This document shows, piece by piece, positions 7,532-12,043 of a stretch of 12,043 nucleotides of DNA. This stretch comes from an uncultured Oscillospiraceae bacterium. GTDB lineage: Bacteria > Bacillota > Clostridia > Oscillospirales > Oscillospiraceae. Numbering within the stretch: the stretch's first letter is position 1; every line of letters begins with the position of its first letter. The notes below the pieces were generated by a model that worked only from the letters and a program-made list of their open reading frames with translations, did not search any database and was not told where the DNA came from. Made by a program: the position numbers and the translations under genes. Location of the stretch: NCBI GenBank assembly GCA_934572465.1, contig CAKTLG010000039.1, positions 1-12,043 on the forward strand, written 5' to 3'.

Positions 7532-7880
7532 AAAGCCTCGCAGCGTTTCGTGCTGCGCACAGCACGAAATAAAATCAAATTCGTTTTCTGCCGCGACAGA
7601 AGGTGAATTGCCGCAAAGCGGCAAGAGAAGCCGCTCTGGGGTGTGTGCGCGGCAGAAAACACTTTGCGCGAAGTGGAAAACGGTGAAGCGCTGCCCGTGG
7701 CGGAAGCAGCGAACCGTTTTCGAGGAAGCGGCACGATCAGCGCGCCAAAAGGCGCGGTGATCGTAATGCCGCAGCGGTGCTTCGTCGAATTGTCCGCTTT
7801 TTAAGCGGACGACCGAGGCACAGAACGCAGCGAAACTCTCTCAAAAAAGGGGCAAGGCCACTTTTTTGAATCCATAAAGA
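7532..7880. repeat. Gene-free array of consecutive inverted repeats after trmD
   Basis: This stretch has no credible gene but folds almost end to end into hairpins. H1: TTTCGTGCTG 7546-7555 with CAGCACGAAA 7560-7569. H2: GTTTTCTGCCGCG 7583-7595 with CGCGGCAGAAAAC 7648-7660, enclosing TTGCCGC/GCGGCAA (7608-7624). H3: CACTT/AAGTG 7660-7675. H4: GAAAACGGT 7676-7684 with ACCGTTTTC 7713-7721, with an inner CGCTG/CAGCG. H5: GCGGC 7728-7732 with GCCGC 7768-7772, continuing inward as ACGATCA/TGATCGT and CGCGCC/GGCGCG round an AAAA loop. H6: outer GTGC/GCAC 7777-7821 with inner GTCCGCTT/AAGCGGAC. H7: TCAAAAAAG 7841-7849 with CTTTTTTGA 7861-7869. It may be a composite palindromic repeat or a structured RNA in the trmD 3' region. 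The pairings are seen directly; the role is unknown. Confidence 0.75.
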
Positions 7881-7881
7881 A

Positions 7882-7915
7882 AGCGGAACAGCAGCGCTGT
7901 TCCGCTCTTTTTATG
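7882..7915. terminator. Bidirectional terminator between trmD region and NlpC/P60 gene
   Basis: An 11-bp perfect stem, AGCGGAACAGC (7882-7892) with GCTGTTCCGCT (7896-7906) round a 3-base loop. It is followed by CTTTTT on the plus strand and, read from the other strand, by TTCTTT. It lies 15 bases beyond the stop of the convergent hydrolase gene and would stop both transcripts. Confidence 0.85.
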
Positions 7916-7930
7916 TACTTATCGCAGACT

Positions 7931-8752
7931 TCACACGATGCGCTTCGCACCGACGTAGCGGTTGGTGTAATAGCTGGTGGACAGGCTGTCGATCGTCACC
8001 TTGCCGACGCTGTAGCGCGCGTGGATGATCTGGCCGTCGCCGATGTAGATGCCGACATGTCCGATGGCATGGGAGGAATCCGAGAAGAACACCAGATCGC
8101 CGGGCTGAAGCTCGGACTTGGAGACGGCGTAGCCGCAGTTCTTATATTGCGCGGTCGCCGAGTGGGGCAGGGAATAGCCAAGCTTTGCGTAAAGATACAG
8201 CGTAAAGCCCGAGCAGTCGAAGCCGTTGGGGGACGAGCCGCCGGAGCGGTAGCGCGTGCCGAGGTACTGCCGCGCCATCTCCACGATCTGCGCGCCGGCG
8301 GAGCCGTCGGCGTCCGAGGGATCGCGGAGATAGTCGCCCAGCATCCAGCCGACGGTGGAATCGAACGAGACCTGATACCAGCCGTTCGACTCGCCGAGGA
8401 CTTCGACCTGTTTGCCGCTGTAGACCTGCGTGATCCGGTCATAGCCCGTGCCGGGGCCGGTGCGCACGTTGATCGTGCCGCCCGTGACGGTCATCACGAC
8501 CGTTTCGGTCACGGCGGCGTTATCCTCCGCGTCCGCCGCTTCCTCAAGCGAGGCCTGCATCTCGTCGAGCGCCTCGAGCGCGGCGCTGTCGGCATTTTCG
8601 GCCTGCACCGTTTCGGTCAGCACCGTCACGCGGTCGACCAGCTCGCGGATCGAGCCGTCCGACGCTGCCTTTGCCGGCGTCATCGGCGCGAGAAGGCTGG
8701 CGGACAGCGCGCAGGAGAGCAGCGCGGAAAGGCATCTTGAATGTATCCTCAT
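7931..8752 (-). CDS. Secreted SH3b-NlpC/P60 peptidoglycan hydrolase
   Basis: A secreted cysteine peptidase expected to cut stem peptides of peptidoglycan, typically the D-gamma-Glu to diamino-acid bond. With the ATG at 8752 it has 273 residues: a signal peptide (MRIHSRCLSALLSCALSASL then a likely cut after PAKA), a helical acidic linker (about 30-80), a bacterial SH3 domain with GGTINVRTGPGTGYDRI (about 85-148), and a C-terminal NlpC/P60 domain. The catalytic set is visible: C180 in FDCSGFT, H232 in GHVGIYIGDG and H244 in IIHARYS. An upstream in-frame ATG at 8764 adds MTHT, but only one base would separate it from AAAGGA, so the inner ATG (13 bases away) is preferred. It lies 53 bases after the 97-aa gene with no convincing terminator between, so it probably shares that promoter and its WalR-like boxes. 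Confidence 0.92.
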   Translation of the reverse strand: MRIHSRCLSALLSCALSASLLAPMTPAKAASDGSIRELVDRVTVLTETVQAENADSAALEALDEMQASLEEAADAEDNAAVTETVVMTVTGGTINVRTGPGTGYDRITQVYSGKQVEVLGESNGWYQVSFDSTVGWMLGDYLRDPSDADGSAGAQIVEMARQYLGTRYRSGGSSPNGFDCSGFTLYLYAKLGYSLPHSATAQYKNCGYAVSKSELQPGDLVFFSDSSHAIGHVGIYIGDGQIIHARYSVGKVTIDSLSTSYYTNRYVGAKRIV

Positions 8753-8805
8753 CGTGTGGGTCATTTCCTTTCGTGAAAAGTTCAGGCGGCCTGACGGCCC
8801 TTGTC

Positions 8806-9099
8806 TTACATCTTGCCGCTGAGCGCGCGCTCGAGCCAGATGGAGGCGAACTCCATCGCTTCGCCGAGGCTGCCCTTTTCCGTCGAGCGGACCACGCGGT
8901 CGCGCGAGCGGAGGTTGGCGTCCGTCAGCTGCAATTGAATGGAGACGCGCTTGGCAAGCGTAATGTCCTTGAGCGGCTCGGTGTCGAGCACCTGCATCAT
9001 CACGATATATTTATCCGCCATCGAGCCGTAGTAGATGAGGTTATCCACGCGGCGCAGCGGGTGGTCGCGGTACGTCAGTCCCTGGGTTGCTTCTGCCAT
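8806..9099 (-). CDS. Unrecognised 97-aa cytosolic protein
   Basis: I do not recognise a family for this product. It is 97 aa from MAEATQGLTYRDHPLRRVDN to IWLERALSGKM, with no signal peptide, no membrane segment and no cysteine. Segments such as NLIYYGSMADKYIVMMQVLD and ITLAKRVSIQLQLTD alternate hydrophobic and polar residues as in a small alpha/beta fold. The C-terminal part (GSLGEAMEFASIWLERALSG) looks like an amphipathic helix. The start at 9099 is chosen because AGGAG lies 8 bases upstream; an in-frame extension to 9144 would cover the leader repeats and has no ribosome binding site. It is the first gene of an apparent two-gene operon with the NlpC/P60 hydrolase, under a near-consensus promoter with two WalR-like boxes. 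A role in wall homeostasis is guilt by association only. Confidence 0.8.
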   Translation of the reverse strand: MAEATQGLTYRDHPLRRVDNLIYYGSMADKYIVMMQVLDTEPLKDITLAKRVSIQLQLTDANLRSRDRVVRSTEKGSLGEAMEFASIWLERALSGKM

Positions 9100-9125
9100 T
9101 TGATCCACTCCTAACTTCATAAGCC

Positions 9126-9161
9126 TGTAACCGATCTGTAACATTGTAACCGTTTTGTAAC
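9126..9161 (+). promoter_or_regulatory. Two tandem WalR-like boxes (TGTAAC-N5-TGTAAC)
   Basis: Read on the plus strand, TGTAAC occurs at 9126, 9137, 9145 and 9156, giving TGTAAC-N5-TGTAAC twice with 2 bases between. The two 17-bp units differ at only 2 positions. Each matches the published WalR (YycF) pattern TGTWAH-N5-TGTWAH without mismatch. The array occupies about +1 to +37 of the minus-strand transcript, directly behind the -10, a position typical of repression. The 11-base half-site period is what OmpR/PhoB-type response regulators need. The assignment to WalR rather than a related regulator is inference. Confidence 0.6.
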
Positions 9162-9168
9162 TTTTTGC

Positions 9169-9197
9169 AGTATAGCATCTTTCGCCCGCCTTGTCAA
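9169..9197 (-). promoter_or_regulatory. Near-consensus promoter of the 97-aa/NlpC-P60 operon
   Basis: On the minus strand, a perfect -35 TTGACA (9192-9197), a 17-base spacer, and -10 TATACT (9169-9174). The start of transcription is expected near 9162. The strength of the match suggests high basal activity, which would suit control by a repressor bound downstream. Confidence 0.85.
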
Positions 9198-9216
9198 CCG
9201 ATGGCGGGGGAAAAGC

Positions 9217-9259
9217 AAAAAAGATCCCCCAAGGGCCTTTTTTCGGCCCTCAGGGGATC
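9217..9259 (-). terminator. Intrinsic terminator of ireB
   Basis: On the minus strand a 15-bp stem (9245-9259 with 9223-9237, containing two G-T wobbles) has a 7-base loop and is followed by six T residues (9217-9222). It starts 22 bases after the ireB stop codon and separates ireB from the promoter of the next operon. Confidence 0.9.
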
Positions 9260-9281
9260 GTGAAACGTCGGTTTTGCCCGA

Positions 9282-9527
9282 TTATTTCCCGAGATAGCTG
9301 CGCACGAGCGTTTGCAGCAGCTCGTCGCGGTCGAGCTTGCGGATCAGGGTGCGCGCGCTGTTGTGGTTGGTGATATAGGTGGGGTCCTCGGAGAGAATGT
9401 AGCCGACGATCTGGTTGATGGGATTATAGCCCTTATCCTCCAGCGCGGCGTAAACGGTGGTCAGGATGTGGCGGATCTCCGCGTCCTTCTCCTGCGCTAC
9501 GTTGAACTTTCTGGTGAATTCCTCCAT
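9282..9527 (-). CDS. ireB: IreB family regulatory phosphoprotein (UPF0297/YrzL)
   Basis: IreB is a small cytosolic protein that in Enterococcus faecalis is phosphorylated near its N-terminus by the PASTA-domain Ser/Thr kinase IreK and works against cephalosporin tolerance. The 81-aa product [20 protein letters not shown]... has the family features [40 protein letters not shown] and a C-terminal [15 protein letters not shown]. Its only N-terminal threonine, T5, is the best candidate for phosphorylation. The start at 9527 follows a purine-rich AAAGGGGGG about 10 bases upstream; a longer in-frame reading into pheT is out of frame with pheT and spurious. It has its own promoter and terminator. 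In many Firmicutes it sits with ruvX and yrzB; here it follows pheT and precedes a wall-hydrolase operon. Confidence 0.93.
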   Translation of the reverse strand: MEEFTRKFNVAQEKDAEIRHILTTVYAALEDKGYNPINQIVGYILSEDPTYITNHNSARTLIRKLDRDELLQTLVRSYLGK

Positions 9528-9555
9528 TTTTGGGATCCCCCCTTTCCATGTGCCC

Positions 9556-9584
9556 AGTATAGCAACGCGCTTACAAAAAGTAAA
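9556..9584 (-). promoter_or_regulatory. Promoter of ireB
   Basis: On the minus strand, -35 TTTACT (9579-9584, four of six), a 17-base spacer, and -10 TATACT (9556-9561). The start should be near 9549, giving a leader of about 22 bases. The -35 overlaps the weak hairpin arm at 9583-9590. Confidence 0.7.
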
Positions 9585-9599
9585 GGGAAGCGGGGCAAC

Positions 9600-9616
9600 T
9601 GTAACAGAATCGTAAT
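9600..9616 (+). promoter_or_regulatory. Third WalR-like box upstream of ireB promoter, one mismatch
   Basis: TGTAAC-N5-CGTAAT on the plus strand fits TGTWAH-N5-TGTWAH except at the first base of the second half-site. It sits 15 bases upstream of the ireB -35, at about -51 to -67, where an activator would bind. It is in the same orientation as the two boxes at 9126-9161. A single degenerate copy could be chance. Confidence 0.35.
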
Positions 9617-9622
9617 CTTCCC

Positions 9623-12022
9623 TTAACGCAGCGCCGCGCCGCAGTCCGCCTCGAGCGCGGAAAGGATGGACTGCACGTCCGCGTCCGCCTCCTCGCCGGT
9701 GAGGCTGCGGTCGTCCGCGCGCAGCACGAGGCTGAACGCCACGCTCTTTTTGCCGGCGGGGACGCCGGGGCCGCGGTAGATGTCGAACAGCGTCACATCC
9801 TTCAAAAGCCCCTTTGCGCCGCGGCGGATGCTCTCCTCCAGCGCGCCGACGGTCACGTCCTCGCCGCACACGACCGCGATGTCGCGCGTGACGGCGGGGA
9901 ACTTCGGCAGCGGCTGATAGACGGGGATGCCGCCGCGCTTTTCATACAGCGCCTCGAAGCTCAGCTCCGCGGCATAGATATCCGTGTCGACGCCGTAGTT
10001 CGCCGCGACGAGCGGGTGGATCTGGCCGAACACGCCGAGATACGTCCCGCCCGCGTACACCTTCGCGCAGCGGCCCGGGTGATAGGATGCGTTGTCCGTG
10101 CAGGCCTCATACCTCACGTCCGCGATGCGCAGCTCGTGCAGCAGCGTCTCGATGCCGCCCTTGAACGAGAAGAAGTCCGCGCCGTCGCCGTAGGCGCCGA
10201 GCGAGAGGTACTTCGGCTCGTCGGCAAGGCCGTCCGCGCGCGGCAGGTAGATCTTGCCGAGCTCATAGAGCCGCGCCGCCTTGTTGCGGTAGCTGTAGTT
10301 GCGCGCCACGATCTCCAGCATGCTCGGCAGGATCGTCGTGCGCATGATGGAGGTGTCCTCGCCCAGAGGGTTCAGGATCTTCAGGGAATTGCGCAGCGGG
10401 GAGTCCGCCGGCATACGGATCTTGTCGTAATACGTCGGGCTGATGAAGGAATACGTGATGATCTCGTCGTAGCCCAGCGCGCGCACCGCCGCGCCGATGG
10501 CGCGGTCGAAGCGCTGCTGCTCGGAAAAGCCGCCGCGCGTGGTCTCGCCGCGCATGAGCGTGCAGGGGATCTTGTTGTAGCCGTAGAAGCGCGCGACCTC
10601 CTCGGCGATGTCGCTGTAATGCTCGACGTCGCCGCGCCAGGAGGGGACATAGATATCGTCGCCGTTCAGGATGAAGCCGAGGGAAACGAGGATCTCGCGC
10701 ATGGTCTGCTCGTCCAGCTCCGTGCCGAGCAGGGCGTTGATCTTGTCGGGCTCGAGCTTGACGACGGTGGGGGCCTTTTCCTTGGCGACCACGTCCATCA
10801 CGCCGTCGACGACCTCGCCGCAGCCGAGCAGCTCCACAAGCTCGCAGGCGCGCTCGACGGCCTTGATGGTGTTCATCATGTCAAGGCCCTTTTCATAGCG
10901 GGAGGAGGCGTCGGTGCGCATGCCGAGGGCGCTGGCCGTGCGGCGCACGGAAACGCCGTTGAAGTTGGCGGACTCAAAGAGCACCATCGCCGTATCGCCG
11001 ACGATCTCGCTGTTCGCGCCGCCCATCACGCCCGCAACGCACACGGGCCTGTGCTCGTCGCAGATGCAGAGCATATTCGGCGTCAGCTTACGCTCGTTGC
11101 CGTCGAGCGTCTGGATGGTCTCGCCCTCGCGCGCGGTGCGCACGATGATGTGCCCGCCCTCAACGCAGCTGAAGTCGAACGCGTGCATCGGCTGGCCGTA
11201 TTCGAGCATGACATAGTTCGTGATATCGACGATGTTGTTGATCGGGCGCACGCCGCTCGCGCGCAGCCGCTCGCGCATCCACAGCGGGGACGGCGCGATC
11301 CTGACGTTTTTCACCATGCGCGCGGTGTAGCGCGGGCAGAGGTCGCCGTCCTCAATGTCGATGTCGACGAGCTCGGCGATGCTGCCGCCGCAGCCGTGCG
11401 GCTCGGGCGTGTGCAGCTTGAGGGGGCGCTTGAACGTCGCGCTCGCCTCGCGCGCAAGGCCGATGACGCTCAGGCAGTCGGGGCGGTTGGGCGTGATCTC
11501 AAACTCGACAATGGAGTCGTTGGTGCCGAGGAAGCGGTTGATATCGTCGCCGGGCATGGGCTTCTGCGCCATGAGATCCGGGTCGGAGTTGAGGATGAAC
11601 AGGCCGTCCGCATAGCTGTGGGGCCAGTCGTGCTCGGTCATGCCGAGCTCCTTGTACGAGCAGCACATGCCGTCGGACTCGACGCCGCGCAGCTTGCCGC
11701 GCTCGATCTTCACGCCGCCGGGCAGCGTGGAGCCGGAGAGCGCGCACACGACAAGGTCGCCGACCTTCTGGTTCTGCGCGCCGGTGACGATCTGCAGCGG
11801 CGCGGTGCCGCCCACGTCGATCTGGCAGACCCACATATGGTCGGAATTTTCGTGGCGCTCCATCTCCACGATCTGGCCGACGACGACGTTTTTGATCTCG
11901 TCGCACCTGCGCTCGATCGTCTCGACCTTCGAGCCGGAGAGCGTCATCTCGTCGTTGAATTGCTTGTCGGTGATATCCTTGAGGTCAACGAATTCGTTGA
12001 GCCAATTACGGGATAGGATCAT
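9623..12022 (-). CDS. pheT: Phenylalanine--tRNA ligase beta subunit
   Basis: PheT forms an (alpha-beta)2 enzyme with PheS that charges tRNA-Phe; the beta subunit binds tRNA and edits mischarged Tyr-tRNA. The 799-aa product has the full domain order: N-terminal [14 protein letters not shown], an EMAP-type OB fold (about 40-150, with [17 protein letters not shown]), the B3/B4 editing region (about 210-385), a B5 domain (about 412-480, ending [15 protein letters not shown]), a catalytic-like core, and a C-terminal FDX-ACB anticodon-binding domain (about 705-798, [12 protein letters not shown]). The length is normal. AGGAGG at 12031-12036 precedes the ATG by 8 bases. The window ends 21 bases upstream, so pheS, expected as the preceding operon gene, and any T-box leader cannot be seen. 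ireB lies downstream under its own promoter. Confidence 0.97.
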   Translation of the reverse strand: MILSRNWLNEFVDLKDITDKQFNDEMTLSGSKVETIERRCDEIKNVVVGQIVEMERHENSDHMWVCQIDVGGTAPLQIVTGAQNQKVGDLVVCALSGSTLPGGVKIERGKLRGVESDGMCCSYKELGMTEHDWPHSYADGLFILNSDPDLMAQKPMPGDDINRFLGTNDSIVEFEITPNRPDCLSVIGLAREASATFKRPLKLHTPEPHGCGGSIAELVDIDIEDGDLCPRYTARMVKNVRIAPSPLWMRERLRASGVRPINNIVDITNYVMLEYGQPMHAFDFSCVEGGHIIVRTAREGETIQTLDGNERKLTPNMLCICDEHRPVCVAGVMGGANSEIVGDTAMVLFESANFNGVSVRRTASALGMRTDASSRYEKGLDMMNTIKAVERACELVELLGCGEVVDGVMDVVAKEKAPTVVKLEPDKINALLGTELDEQTMREILVSLGFILNGDDIYVPSWRGDVEHYSDIAEEVARFYGYNKIPCTLMRGETTRGGFSEQQRFDRAIGAAVRALGYDEIITYSFISPTYYDKIRMPADSPLRNSLKILNPLGEDTSIMRTTILPSMLEIVARNYSYRNKAARLYELGKIYLPRADGLADEPKYLSLGAYGDGADFFSFKGGIETLLHELRIADVRYEACTDNASYHPGRCAKVYAGGTYLGVFGQIHPLVAANYGVDTDIYAAELSFEALYEKRGGIPVYQPLPKFPAVTRDIAVVCGEDVTVGALEESIRRGAKGLLKDVTLFDIYRGPGVPAGKKSVAFSLVLRADDRSLTGEEADADVQSILSALEADCGAALR

Positions 12023-12043
12023 ATTTGTATCCTCCTAAGAAGT

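Noticed and set aside
7360..7734. 124-codon minus-strand frame spanning the end of trmD and the hairpin array
   Set aside because: It overlaps trmD, lacks a ribosome binding site and reads through palindromic sequence; compositional noise is more likely than a gene.
8770..8800. Small hairpin TCAGG/CCTGA between the 97-aa gene and the hydrolase gene
   Set aside because: Five base pairs with a short, interrupted T-run is too weak for a terminator; readthrough into the hydrolase gene is expected.
9583..9624. Possible pheT terminator: AAGGGAAG/CTTCCCTT inverted repeat followed by TACTTTTT on the minus strand
   Set aside because: The loop is 26 bases, the 8-bp stem is weak, and it overlaps the pheT stop and the ireB -35; I do not call it as a terminator.
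9282..9869. Long upstream extension of ireB into pheT
   Set aside because: The extra residues are an out-of-frame reading of pheT; the 81-aa form starting at 9527 matches the family length and has its own promoter.
10016..12016. 666-codon open frame on the plus strand opposite pheT
   Set aside because: It is the antisense shadow of pheT in GC-rich DNA; the protein is low-complexity (A, R, D, V, H, L) with no recognisable domain and no ribosome binding site.

Overview
The window is GC-rich, with tightly packed genes, short overlapping operons, strong Shine-Dalgarno sequences and sigma-A type promoters. It looks like chromosomal core DNA of a high-GC Firmicute, most likely a gut Clostridia lineage of the Oscillospiraceae/Ruminococcaceae type. 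This rests on gene content (ylxM-ffh, a yfmF/yfmH pair next to lgt, ireB, a Gram-positive MocR regulator) and base composition. I see no phage, transposase or CRISPR array.

Layout. (1) On the minus strand at the left edge is ylxM followed by ffh, the signal recognition particle GTPase, whose C-terminal M domain lies outside the window. A TTGACA-N17-TAAACT promoter precedes ylxM, with an inverted repeat in the start of its leader. (2) Diverging on the plus strand is a four-gene operon: yfmF (inactive M16 peptidase homologue), yfmH (M16 peptidase with the zinc motif), lgt (prolipoprotein diacylglyceryl transferase) and a MocR/GntR-type regulator whose aminotransferase domain is cut short, ended by a perfect 28-bp palindromic terminator. 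(3) A new promoter then drives rimM-trmD (ribosome maturation and tRNA m1G37 methylation). (4) The roughly 400 bp after trmD hold no gene but an almost continuous run of hairpins. (5) The right third is all on the minus strand: pheT (phenylalanyl-tRNA synthetase beta), ireB (small phosphoprotein of the PASTA-kinase pathway), an unrecognised 97-aa cytosolic protein, and a secreted SH3b-NlpC/P60 peptidoglycan hydrolase. The last two form one apparent operon.

How the parts may work together. Most genes are housekeeping genes for translation and protein export. The most interesting signal is regulatory. Directly downstream of the -10 box of the 97-aa/NlpC-P60 operon lie two tandem copies of TGTAAC-N5-TGTAAC, matching the published WalR (YycF) recognition pattern TGTWAH-N5-TGTWAH. 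WalR controls D,L-endopeptidases of the NlpC/P60 class in Bacillus. A third copy with one mismatch lies just upstream of the ireB promoter. This suggests a small cell-wall homeostasis cluster linking WalR and PASTA-kinase signalling to a wall hydrolase. The link is inferred from motif and context only. The second item worth attention is the hairpin array after trmD, a candidate dispersed repeat or structured RNA.
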